DNA of 24,059 nucleotides from CAYMCQ01 sp964389025 (GTDB lineage Bacteria > Verrucomicrobiota > Verrucomicrobiia > Limisphaerales > CAYMCQ01): contig CAYMCQ010000065.1 in NCBI GenBank assembly GCA_964389025.1, forward strand, positions 1 to 24,059, given 5' to 3'. The translations under genes were made by a program, and so were the position numbers. Below the pieces are notes generated by a model. It made no database searches. It was not told the DNA's origin and worked only from the letters and a program-made list of their open reading frames with translations. Position 1 is the first letter of the stretch. Every line of letters begins with the position of its first letter. Below, piece after piece: positions 7,232-14,515 of the stretch.

Positions 7232-10200
7232 TTATTCGTTTCGTAACGCCGCCAGCAAATTACCGCGCACCGCGATTCGCGTTGCAATCCAGGTCCACAA
7301 CGCGCCGTTCAACAAAACCGCGCCGAGCGTGATGGCGACCGATGCAAACGGTATCTCCGCCGACGGCGAAATCAAGCTGGGCAAAATCGCCACGACCGCT
7401 GCGAGCAATCCGATTCCCAGTCCGACGCCAAGCAACGCACCGTGTTCGCTCAACAACATCCATTGCAATGCCCGCTTGCGAAAACCGACCGCGACCAGCA
7501 AGCCCAGTTCGCCGCGCCGCTCCAAAACATTTCGCAGCGCCACGATCCCCAGACCCGCGCTGCCGAGCAGCAGGCCGAGACCGCCGAGAATTTGAAATGT
7601 GCCGAGATACGTATTCTGCACCGCGTTGAATTCATTCAGACGACGGGTGGCGGACGTCAATTCAAGCCCCACGTCCTCCATCGCGCGCGACAAAACGGCT
7701 GAAACGTCCGCGACACGGTTCGTCGGCGCATCAATCAAGAACATCTTGTAGCCGCTCTCGCTGGGAAATCGCTTCACAAACTCCGCTTCGTCAATGATGA
7801 GGCTGCCTTGCAAAATGGAATTCGCCACCGCGCCGACGAGACGCAGCTTGAAAACGTTTCCTCGTTCGTCGGTGTAATCAATCGTATCGCCGATTTTTTT
7901 GTGCAGCGCCCATTGGATCGAGTTTGCGTCGCCGATGGCGGGGATTTCATTTGGCGATTGGTGATCGGCGATTGGCGATCCAAGGGTTTTCCAGCCGCTG
8001 CCCTTCGCAAATCCAAATCTTTCTTCCAGCAACTCCGGCTTCACTCCCAGCAACCTCGGCTTCTGCGCGCGATTCAAATTCAAACAACTCGCCTCATCGC
8101 CCTCATGGACGCGAAATGGAACGAAACTCACGCCAACCAAATCTTTTTCGTTGAGCGCAAAAAAATCTTTGCCCGCTTTGGAATTCAAATCATGAACCAC
8201 TGGCATCGTCGTTTCGCCAATCAACGCAAAGCCGCCCGTGCCAGAGCTTCGCTTCGTCGCATTTTGATTCGAGTCGAGCCGGAACGCGCTGATGGCCACG
8301 ATGAGAAAACTTCCGCAGGCAAGCATGGCGATTGTGGCGAGGCTGCGCTTGCGCCGGCGCGTCGCGCTGCTCACGCCGAGCGAGGCAAGCGTTAAAGTAG
8401 GGCGGGCCTCCAGCCTGCCCAAGCCAACGAAGTCCGCGTTTGAATTTTTTTGTTCTACTTCATGCTCGCGCTGGCGCGCTCGCCGGGCAGGCAAGATGCC
8501 TGCCCTACTTTTCAGCAACGCTGCGATGAACGCCAACCCTGAAATCAAAACCAGCGCGCCCGCTGAAAAGAAAATTCCGGCGTTCGCCGTTTCTCCTCGC
8601 GCGATTGCCCAGCCAACCAGACAGATGGCGATGGCTCCGAAAGCTGCGGAAAAGATTCCAGTCAAGCTTCTCCGGCGAGCTGGCTGATAGCCGATAGCCG
8701 ATAGCTGATCGCTTCCCTCGGTCAACAACTCGCGGGCGGGGCGCTTCGCCTGCTTTCGCAGCGTCAACCAGATCGTTAGCGAGGCAACCACGGCGCTTGC
8801 GAGGAAACCAATCACCAAAGTTTTTGGGGATGCGTGAAATTGCAGCGAGGAAGTTCCAACTGCGTCGCGCCAAACCGTCGTCAATCCATGAAGCATCCCC
8901 TTCGCATAAAAAATTCCACCGAGCGCGCCAATCGCGCCGCCGATGAGCGCGAGGATGATTCCCTCACGCAGCAAAAGCCGTCGGACTTTTCCTTGCGTGA
9001 AGCCGAGCGCGAGCAGCGTGCCGATTTCCGTGGTGCGCTGTTCGAGTCCGAATTGAAACAGCAGCGCCATCAGCACCAGCGCCGCGGCGATGATGAAAAA
9101 GCTGAAACCGAGAAAAAGCTGGCCGAAGTCCTGGGATTCTTCGGCGGCTTTCAACGCTTGCTCGCGCACCGGCTCGAAGCGCAGGCCTAGTTCTTCGGGT
9201 TTCAAAGATGCGAGGATTTTTTTCTCCAACGCGGCGCGGAAGCCTTCCGCGCTTATCGGAGGGCGGAGTTCTGCGACGCCCTGATTAGTTTCTGAAATCG
9301 AGTTAGGGCGTCGTGGAACTCCGCCCTCCGAAAGCTCGGTTGGAACCGGAAACCGGATCGCCGTCAATTCGCCGAATCGGTTTGCCCACATTTTTTTTCC
9401 GGCGGCGAGGGTGACGAAGGCTTTCGGCGTGCCGCGATATTTTTTCCAGTAATCTTCGTCCTTGGGGCGGATTTTGTGGACGAGCGGAAAGCCCGCGTCC
9501 CAATCGCTCGTGCTCTCGGCTTTTTCGATGCCGGGAAAATCCGGCATCAACGTGCGGTCAGCCCACGGCATTTCCATCGGAACGATTCCGCGAACGCGAA
9601 ACGTGTTCGTCCGCTCGACAAGCCGCGCGCCGGATTCAGGATCAAAATACGTCAGCGAAATTTCATCGCCCGGCTTCGCCTGCAAATCATCTGCGAGCCA
9701 TTGGTTCAAAATGATTTCGTCGTCGCGCATGTTCGCAGGCGTCCACGGCGCGGCGGCGGCGGTGACCATGGAGTAAGGAGTTGTGTTTGTGCCAAGCCGA
9801 AGAAAATTTACGAGATAGGTGAGAATTGGTTGTGCGTTTGTTTCAGCGTTAACAGCTTGGACAATCGGGGAATCCAAAAAAACACGACGCGAACGAAGTT
9901 CGAAGCTGGATTTATCGAGGAGTGAAAGGTTCACTTCAACATCAGCCAAGCGTAAATTCTCTTTCAAGTAATCTCGGATGACTGTTATTCCGCGTTGATC
10001 AGAAGCAACTTCACTTCTGCTGATGAGAGCGCCGTCTCGATGGAAAATTTGACCCAAGTATTCATGCCAATATGGTTTTCGCGTCAGAAACGTTTGGCCA
10101 ATGAGCATTAAATTGGCGCGGCCTTCGAGTCCAACGGCCTTTTGAAGTGCGTCGATTGAAACGAACGCATTAAGCGTCGATCCTTGAGCCGACTTCAAAT

Positions 10201-10828
10201 TGAAGTCAGCCAGCGCATCATCGGCGATAATTTTTGCAACGGTGAACTGCAATGTGGCATCCGTGCCATTACGCTCTGCAAAAATTGCATCGCCGGAGAG
10301 TGCCGAAGGTTTGCCGAAGCGCAACCGAACGCGATCTCCCACTTTGAGGTTTAATTGACGAGCTAACGCTCTATTTACAAAAATATTTCCAGACGATAAA
10401 TCCGACACGGTCCTGTAAAAAGTTTTTGCCACGCCAAACAGATGGACGTTATTAGCCCGCGCTTCTCCATCCTGTCGTTTCAGATCGGCTCGCAATTGCA
10501 AAGCCGGTGCGCCCGGCCAAACTGGATAATTTCCCCAAGTAATTCGTGCCTGAGTCGGAGAGCTACTGAAGAAAAAAGAAGCATTGCTGGCTTGAAGAAA
10601 CATCCGCCCAAACAAGCTTGTTTCAAAAAAGCGATCACCTGTTGCCATCGCAAAATGGACGGGAGTCACGCGGTGCAATGCGGATTCGCGCAAACTTCCG
10701 CGCACCGAATCACCCACCACCAGCGCCCCAATCAACACCGCGCTGCCAATCGCCGCGCCGAGCACGACACCGAGATGTGAGCGAGCGTGAAAACGCAGGC
10801 TGCGACGGATGAGTTTCCAGAAGGTCAT
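7232..10828 (-). CDS. ABC transporter permease, FtsX/MacB type, 1198 aa, with several repeat-derived insertions
   Basis: This is the membrane subunit of a LolCDE/MacB/YbbP-type ABC exporter, paired with the ATPase just upstream. I count about ten membrane segments: one near the N-terminus (VVLGAAIGSAVLIGALVVG), then a large periplasmic MacB-PCD-like domain (about 40-560). A first FtsX module follows (FLGFSFFIIAAALVLMALL, IILALIGGAIGALGGIFYA, VIGFLASAVVASLTIWLTL). Two middle helices, a second periplasmic region, and a C-terminal FtsX module complete it (TFQILGGLGLLLGSAGL, ALLGVGLGIGLLAAVVAIL, ITLGAVLLNGALWTWIATR). The open frame extends to 11002, but that extension is translated palindrome. 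ATG at 10826-10828 (MTFWKLIRRSLRFH) is the real start. Repeats at 7950, 8393, 8683 and 9257 are translated in frame. Confidence 0.92.
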   Translation of the reverse strand: MTFWKLIRRSLRFHARSHLGVVLGAAIGSAVLIGALVVGDSVRGSLRESALHRVTPVHFAMATGDRFFETSLFGRMFLQASNASFFFSSSPTQARITWGNYPVWPGAPALQLRADLKRQDGEARANNVHLFGVAKTFYRTVSDLSSGNIFVNRALARQLNLKVGDRVRLRFGKPSALSGDAIFAERNGTDATLQFTVAKIIADDALADFNLKSAQGSTLNAFVSIDALQKAVGLEGRANLMLIGQTFLTRKPYWHEYLGQIFHRDGALISRSEVASDQRGITVIRDYLKENLRLADVEVNLSLLDKSSFELRSRRVFLDSPIVQAVNAETNAQPILTYLVNFLRLGTNTTPYSMVTAAAAPWTPANMRDDEIILNQWLADDLQAKPGDEISLTYFDPESGARLVERTNTFRVRGIVPMEMPWADRTLMPDFPGIEKAESTSDWDAGFPLVHKIRPKDEDYWKKYRGTPKAFVTLAAGKKMWANRFGELTAIRFPVPTELSEGGVPRRPNSISETNQGVAELRPPISAEGFRAALEKKILASLKPEELGLRFEPVREQALKAAEESQDFGQLFLGFSFFIIAAALVLMALLFQFGLEQRTTEIGTLLALGFTQGKVRRLLLREGIILALIGGAIGALGGIFYAKGMLHGLTTVWRDAVGTSSLQFHASPKTLVIGFLASAVVASLTIWLTLRKQAKRPARELLTEGSDQLSAIGYQPARRRSLTGIFSAAFGAIAICLVGWAIARGETANAGIFFSAGALVLISGLAFIAALLKSRAGILPARRARQREHEVEQKNSNADFVGLGRLEARPTLTLASLGVSSATRRRKRSLATIAMLACGSFLIVAISAFRLDSNQNATKRSSGTGGFALIGETTMPVVHDLNSKAGKDFFALNEKDLVGVSFVPFRVHEGDEASCLNLNRAQKPRLLGVKPELLEERFGFAKGSGWKTLGSPIADHQSPNEIPAIGDANSIQWALHKKIGDTIDYTDERGNVFKLRLVGAVANSILQGSLIIDEAEFVKRFPSESGYKMFLIDAPTNRVADVSAVLSRAMEDVGLELTSATRRLNEFNAVQNTYLGTFQILGGLGLLLGSAGLGIVALRNVLERRGELGLLVAVGFRKRALQWMLLSEHGALLGVGLGIGLLAAVVAILPSLISPSAEIPFASVAITLGAVLLNGALWTWIATRIAVRGNLLAALRNE
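7950..7981. repeat. Short tandem repeat inside the permease gene (GGCGATTGGTGATC type)
   Basis: Overlapping units of the form GATTGGYGATCGGCGATTGGCGAT occupy these bases. They are translated as part of SPIADHQSPNEIP (about residues 950-960), in the second periplasmic region. The segment looks like inserted filler rather than family sequence. Confidence 0.5.
8393..8511. repeat. Palindromic repeat, family 1, inside the permease coding sequence
   Basis: The arms 8393-8421 and 8484-8511 are inverted copies built on AAAGTAGGGCGGGCCTCCAG. The spacer contains CATGCTCGCGCTGGCGCGCT. This is the same family as 1992-2094. On the minus strand the element is open in the permease frame and adds about 40 residues (773-812, starting SRAGILPARRAR) in the stretch before a membrane helix. 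Confidence 0.85.
8683..8710. repeat. GATAGCC tandem repeat inside the permease gene
   Basis: Seven-base units (GATAGCC, GATAGCC, GATAGCT) run in a row and are translated as SDQLSAIGYQPA (about residues 707-717). They lie between the first FtsX module and the next hydrophobic segment, in a loop where insertion is likely harmless. Confidence 0.5.
9257..9330. repeat. Palindromic repeat, family 2, inside the permease coding sequence
   Basis: The arms 9257-9282 and 9305-9330 are inverted copies matching at 24 of 26 positions (CGGAGGGCGGAGTTC...ACGCCCT type). The element is translated in frame as SEGGVPRRPNSISETNQGVA and following residues (about 500-525), in the first periplasmic domain. It carries no stop in that frame. 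Confidence 0.82.
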
Positions 10829-10831
10829 AGC

Positions 10832-10987
10832 CACAAACACCAAAATCCAAACACCAAACACCAAAGAAACACCAAGTTCCAAACTCCAAACGCAAAAGCT
10901 CGTCCCGGCAATTGTTTTATTGCGACTGGCTGGCGCTTTGTCATTGGAGCTTTGTTGGTGTTTTGTGTTTGGTGTTTGGTGTTTCGC
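10832..10987. repeat. Long inverted repeat between ATPase and permease (CCAAACACCAAA type)
   Basis: Left-arm words such as ACACCAAACACCAAAGAAAC (10832-10894) are mirrored by GTGTTTGGTGTTTGGTGTTT on the right (10945-10987). The arms flank a G+C-richer centre containing AAAGC...GCTTT. The element fills the junction between the two genes. It also supplies the last residues of the ATPase (ETPNTKHKTPTKLQ) and a spurious N-terminal extension of the permease frame. Confidence 0.8.
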
Positions 10988-11720
10988 GTAGCACGCCATC
11001 ACTCAATTCAAACACCCGCTCCATTCGCTTCGCCAATTCCATCGCGTGCGTAACCACAATCGACGTCACGCCTTCTTCGCGATTCAATTCCACGAGCAGT
11101 TCGCCGAGTTGTTGCGCGGAAGCGTGGTCGAGCGAGCCGGTCGGTTCGTCGGCGAGAAGGAGTTGCGGCTGGTTGATGAGCGCGCGGACGACGGCGACGC
11201 GCTGGCGTTCGCCGCCAGAAAGCTGGCCGGGGCGATGTGAGATTCGCTCAGCGAGGCCGACGCGTTTCAGAAGACGTTCGGCACGTTGTGTGGCGGGTTC
11301 GGACGAACGGCCCCTCACCCCGTCCCTCTCCCCATCCGATGGGGAGAGGGTGGCGGAGCCGGGAGAGGGGTTGGCCAGCGTCGGCACGAGGACATTCTCC
11401 CAGACTGTGCATTGCGGCAACAAATAGTGCGATTGAAAAACAAAACCAATCCGTTGATTGCGGACGGCGGCGAGCTGTTTGTCGTCGAGCTGGCTAATAT
11501 TTTTTCCGTCGAGAAAAATTTCACCGCTTGTCGCGTGGTCGAGCGTGCCGATGATTTGTAACAATGTGCTTTTGCCCGAACCAGACGGGCCGACGATGGC
11601 GAGCGATTGACCGCGCTCGACTTCCAAAGAAATGTCTTTAAGCACGGAGACCGAACCGCCTCCGTCTGGCGAGGGGTAACTCTTCGTGACGTTGCTCAAT
11701 TTCAGCAATGGCTCAGGCAT
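10941..11720 (-). CDS. ABC transporter ATP-binding protein, LolD/MacB type, 259 aa
   Basis: This is the ATPase partner of the FtsX-type permease; such pairs drive mechanical export or lipoprotein release at the inner membrane. All motifs are present: Walker A GPSGSGKST (44-52), Q-loop FVFQSHYLLP (from 93), signature LSGGERQRV (167-175), Walker B LLLADEPTGSLD (187-198) and the switch His in IVVTHAMEL. ATG at 11718-11720 (MPEPLLKLSN) is the family start. The frame stays open to 11918 only because a palindromic repeat (11785-11861) is readable. A palindromic element at 11311-11370 is translated in frame between the Q-loop and the signature (about 117-137). The C-terminal 14 or so residues come from the 10832-10987 repeat. 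The permease gene follows 112 bases on. Confidence 0.95.
   Translation of the reverse strand: MPEPLLKLSNVTKSYPSPDGGGSVSVLKDISLEVERGQSLAIVGPSGSGKSTLLQIIGTLDHATSGEIFLDGKNISQLDDKQLAAVRNQRIGFVFQSHYLLPQCTVWENVLVPTLANPSPGSATLSPSDGERDGVRGRSSEPATQRAERLLKRVGLAERISHRPGQLSGGERQRVAVVRALINQPQLLLADEPTGSLDHASAQQLGELLVELNREEGVTSIVVTHAMELAKRMERVFELSDGVLRETPNTKHKTPTKLQ
11311..11370. repeat. Palindromic repeat, family 3, inside the ATPase coding sequence
   Basis: An inner hairpin CCCTCTCCCC (11324-11333), ATCCGAT, GGGGAGAGGG (11341-11350) is nested in weaker outer arms CCCCTCACC and GGGAGAGGGG. The 27-base inner part is identical to the one at 22281-22307 in miaB. It is read as NPSPGSATLSPSDGERDGV on the minus strand. 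Confidence 0.9.
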
Positions 11721-11784
11721 CACTCCATTAGTGAAGGAAAAGTCCCGATGAAAACAGAAAATAATTGCCCTTGCTCCAAAGGTT

Positions 11785-11861
11785 TTGGACTGCGGCAGCC
11801 CCCTGCCGCTTTTGGAACGCTCCCGTGCAGTTGAAAGCGGCAGAGGGCTGCCGCAGTCCAA
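11785..11861. repeat. Palindromic repeat, family 4 (TTGGACTGCGGCAGCC type)
   Basis: The 28-base arms 11785-11812 and 11834-11861 are inverted copies differing at one position. The element lies between the BtpA-family gene and the ATPase start, in the 154-base gap. A decayed copy sits at 14217-14300. Confidence 0.88.
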
Positions 11862-11874
11862 GACGCTGACGCGT

Positions 11875-12663
11875 TTAACTAACCGCCTTCGCCATTGCCG
11901 CGACGCGTTTCGCGTCAATAGGGTTGTGTAGTTTGCCGTCGCGCTTGAGCGATGTGCCGACGATGACGCCGTCGGCGACCCGCAAAAATTCTTTCGCGTT
12001 TTCGAGCGTGACGCCGCTGCCGAGAAGGATTTTTGCGTGCGGAACGGCTTTGCGGACGCGTTTCACGTCGCGGATGTCGGCGGCCATGCCTGTGCCTGCG
12101 CCGGAAACAATCAGCCCGTCGGCCAAGCCGCGTTCCAGAGTGTCGTGCGCGGCGTCTTCAAGCGACCAATCGCCGAGCGGGACGGCGTGTTTGACGTGGA
12201 CGTCGGCGAAGATTTTTACGCCAGGACAAATTTCCTTTCGGTAGCGCAACGCTTCGTAGGCGTTGCCTTCGATGATCCCCTGGTCGGTGAGCATCGCGCC
12301 ACTCAAGACGTTCACGCGGATGAAATCGCCCTTGCACGCGGCGCAGAGCGCGAGCGCGGCGCGGGCGTCGTTGCGCAGGACGTTGAAGCCGATGGGAAGT
12401 TTGATGGCGTCGCGAATGGCGCGGCCGGCGGCGCACATGGCGGCGATGGTTTCGGGCGCGACGTTCGTTTTTGCGAACGGCACGTCGCCAAAGTTCTCGA
12501 TGAAGACGGCATGCGCGCCGCCGCGTTCGCAGGCGCGGGCATCGGCGAGCGCGAAATCGATGACGAAATCGAGGTCGCCGCCCCAACGCGGCGAGCCGGG
12601 CAAAGGTTTGAGATGGACGACGCCGATGAAAAGTTTGCGGTGCTGGTCAAAAAGAGTTTTCAA
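11875..12663 (-). CDS. BtpA/SgcQ family protein (TIM-barrel), 262 aa
   Basis: This protein belongs to the BtpA/SgcQ family, predicted TIM barrels. BtpA was named for a role in stabilising photosystem I in cyanobacteria, but most members, as here, occur in non-phototrophs with unknown substrate. Family marks are the N-terminal FIGVVHLKPLPGSPRW, GGAHAVFIENFGDVPF, LPIGFNVLRNDA, FIRVNVLSGAMLTDQG, KIFADVHVKHAVPL, GLIVSGAGTG and LLGSGVTLENAKE, the last resembling a phosphate-binding barrel loop. Length is normal. The start ATG overlaps the rnc stop by four bases (12660-12663), so it is coupled to rnc; the functional link is not known. Confidence 0.93.
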   Translation of the reverse strand: MKTLFDQHRKLFIGVVHLKPLPGSPRWGGDLDFVIDFALADARACERGGAHAVFIENFGDVPFAKTNVAPETIAAMCAAGRAIRDAIKLPIGFNVLRNDARAALALCAACKGDFIRVNVLSGAMLTDQGIIEGNAYEALRYRKEICPGVKIFADVHVKHAVPLGDWSLEDAAHDTLERGLADGLIVSGAGTGMAADIRDVKRVRKAVPHAKILLGSGVTLENAKEFLRVADGVIVGTSLKRDGKLHNPIDAKRVAAMAKAVS

Positions 12664-13361
12664 GCGGTTTCCTTTTTACTTTTCAAAATTTTCAACGCCG
12701 CAAGCGCCGCCTCGCTTTCCGCAGCTTTTTTGCTCTTGCCGCGACCACGAGCGAGTTCGGCACTGCCATGATGCACGGTGCATTCGAACATCCGGTCGTG
12801 GTCGGGGCCGCTCGTGGAGACGACGTGATAGCGCGGAGCTTCTGAGGAAGTGGTTTGAAGCAGTTCCTGCAGCTCGCCTTTGGGGTTTTCCAAAATGGGG
12901 ATCACGGCCAGCTCACCGAAGGTGAATTGAAATTCTTCCAGAATAAATTCGCGCGCGGCGGCGTAACCACCATCGAGAAAAATCGCGCCGAGCAACGCTT
13001 CGAACGCGTCGGCCAGGGCGGACGAGCGTTCGCGCCCGCCGTGCATTTCCTCGCCGCGACTCAGAATCAGGCACTCGCCGATGTTGAGGACGCGACCGTG
13101 TTCGGCAAGCGTTCGGCGATTGACCATCTTGGCGCGGGCTTTGGTCAGCGGGCCTTCGCCGAACGCGGGAAATTTTTCGTAAAGCTCGTGGGTGAGGACG
13201 AGTTGCAGGACAGCGTCGCCGAGAAATTCGAGCCGCTGATTGTGCTGCATGGGCACGCCTTGCTCGTGGGCGACGGATGGATGCGTGAGCGCGAGGCGCA
13301 GCAACTCCACATCCCGAAATTTATAGCCGAGGCGTTTTTGGAAATCGGTGAGTTCGTCCAC
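12660..13361 (-). CDS. rnc: Ribonuclease III, 233 aa
   Basis: RNase III is the double-stranded-RNA endonuclease that processes rRNA precursors and some mRNAs. The signature HNQRLEFLGDAVLQL is at 40-54, with catalytic Glu45 and Asp49. The second acidic pair is Asp118/Glu121 in SALADAFEALLGAIFLDGG. A double-stranded-RNA-binding domain occupies about 160-227 (NPKGELQELLQ, then the KSKKAAESEAALAAL helix). The usual HNERLEF has Gln in place of the first Glu here; the catalytic residues proper are kept. The start is GTG at 13361, as no in-frame ATG lies nearby. It overlaps the BtpA-family gene at its 3' end, forming a two-gene unit. Confidence 0.96.
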   Translation of the reverse strand: MDELTDFQKRLGYKFRDVELLRLALTHPSVAHEQGVPMQHNQRLEFLGDAVLQLVLTHELYEKFPAFGEGPLTKARAKMVNRRTLAEHGRVLNIGECLILSRGEEMHGGRERSSALADAFEALLGAIFLDGGYAAAREFILEEFQFTFGELAVIPILENPKGELQELLQTTSSEAPRYHVVSTSGPDHDRMFECTVHHGSAELARGRGKSKKAAESEAALAALKILKSKKETA

Positions 13362-13375
13362 AGAAGGGAATTCTC

Positions 13376-13449
13376 ATTTACGATTTGCGATTTACGAGCC
13401 AGCCGTGAATCAGCAAGCCCTCGTAAATGGTAAATCGCAAATCGTAAAT
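13376..13449. repeat. Palindromic repeat, family 5 (ATTTACGATTTGCGATTTAC type)
   Basis: The left arm 13376-13398 and right arm 13420-13449 are inverted copies, the right arm having extra bases. The element lies between rnc and its upstream neighbour and reaches that gene's stop codon. It would form a long A+T-rich hairpin in the transcript. Confidence 0.85.
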
Positions 13450-14039
13450 CATGCCGGGGTTGAATTTGGCTGGGTTTCGACTTCAGCCTGGCTGGTTGCC
13501 ATTGCTGTGATGGGGGCGGCTTCGGCGGGCGGGTTCAATCCATGTTCCATCAACGCAGCGACATCGCGCTGGACTTCCTCAAGCTGGTCGAGGCGCAGCT
13601 TCGGGTCGGTGATGGTGAACACGTCGCCGGTCTTGGGTTGTTCGTAAACAAACGTGCGCTGTCCGTCGCGGACGAGTTGCTCCTTCACTTTGAGAATTCG
13701 TTTCCGCTCCAGCATCACGGCAAGAATGTAGGCGGCGGGGACGTAGCGCGGATCGTTCTGCTCGATGAGTTTCCGCAAGAGGGTCTCGGCGGTTTCTTTC
13801 TGGATCGGGTCGGTCGGCGCGGTCGGCGCTTCGTAAATTCCCTGCCAGTGTGAGACAAAACCTTTTCGGTCGCGCGCGCCCTGGCTGAATTGTGTTTCCC
13901 AGCACCCGGCGCAAACGTCCTGCCGCAGGTAATCTTGTTTCTCGTCAAAGAGCATCGTGTGATACTGCTCTTTGTCTGCAAAGGGCTTTGCGCACGACTC
14001 GCAGGCGTGCGCGCGGGATTGGATGTTCCACTCGTTCAT
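13449..14039 (-). CDS. Hypothetical protein with two Cys-x-x-Cys pairs, 196 aa
   Basis: The function is not recognised. From the ATG at 14037-14039 the protein begins MNEWNIQSRAHACESCAKPF and carries two cysteine pairs, CESC and CAGC, about 38 residues apart. These probably form one small zinc ribbon. The middle is helical (a DPIQKETAETLLRKLIEQND segment, then AAYILAVMLERKRILK) and is followed by a beta-strand region (RTFVYEQPKTGDVFTI). The C-terminal tail is low-complexity, rich in Ala, Thr and Pro. The frame is open to 14105, but the earlier start adds a basic stretch unlike the rest. No membrane segment is seen. It precedes rnc on the same strand, separated by a palindromic repeat, and may be co-transcribed with it. 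Confidence 0.78.
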   Translation of the reverse strand: MNEWNIQSRAHACESCAKPFADKEQYHTMLFDEKQDYLRQDVCAGCWETQFSQGARDRKGFVSHWQGIYEAPTAPTDPIQKETAETLLRKLIEQNDPRYVPAAYILAVMLERKRILKVKEQLVRDGQRTFVYEQPKTGDVFTITDPKLRLDQLEEVQRDVAALMEHGLNPPAEAAPITAMATSQAEVETQPNSTPA

Positions 14040-14216
14040 CGGTTGTTGACGGCACGACTGTATCCATTTTTGGATGCGATTGCCAATGCGAAACAATGCC
14101 GCCAACGCCGAATTTCAACGCAACTTGAGAAATTGCCGGTTGTTCGCAAATCGTTGTATGCCAAAGCAGCGACTGACGGTTTTCAGAGCGGCTGCACCGA
14201 GCGAAATGCCGCAAGG

Positions 14217-14300
14217 TTTTGGACTGCGCCAGCCCTCTGGTGCTTTCATGCTGCCCACGCAAATCAAGGGTGTCAGAGGCCTGCCGCACTCCAAGGCGCT
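14217..14300. repeat. Decayed palindromic repeat, family 4
   Basis: TTTTGGACTGCGCCAGCCCT (from 14217) is mirrored by CTGCCGCACTCCAAGGCGCT (ending 14300). The words match those of 11785-11861 but the arms have diverged. It lies in the 476-base gene-poor stretch 14040-14515, which otherwise holds only the argG 5' fragment. Confidence 0.7.
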
Positions 14301-14366
14301 TCGCGCCCGGCCGTAGAGGCCATTTTCCTTTTTGCGCCTTTGCATCTGGGCGGTTAAATCCCTGCG

Positions 14367-14438
14367 ATGAAAATTGTTCTGGCTTGCTCCGGCGAACTCG
14401 ACGCGTCCGTTTTGCTTTGGTGGATCAAGGAAAATACG
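14367..14438 (+). pseudogene. Decayed copy of the 5' end of argG
   Basis: ATGAAAATTGTTCTGGCTTG and the following codons read MKIVLACSGELDASVLLWW, then IKE. This lines up residue for residue with the first 22 residues of argG at 15853 (MKIVLAYSGGLDTSVLLSW, then IKE), with many silent differences. After a one-base loss in an A-run the similarity ends near 14438. The leader before the ATG (GTTAAATCCCTGCG) also resembles the argG leader (GTTTAATCTGCGTCGC). The nucleotide-binding loop SGGLDTS is altered to SGELDAS, so the fragment is not functional. It shows that argG, or its 5' end, was once duplicated here. Confidence 0.8.
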
Positions 14439-14515
14439 ATGTTGCACCACCGCCGTTTTCGCTGCTCCAGTAATCGCTTTGCCACTCGATTTGCAACCGT
14501 GTAGGTTCATCGCCA

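Noticed and set aside
14040..14515. Protein-coding gene in the gap before the sugar dehydrogenase
   Set aside because: Frames here are short and cover a decayed palindromic repeat and the argG 5' fragment; none has a family-like pattern.
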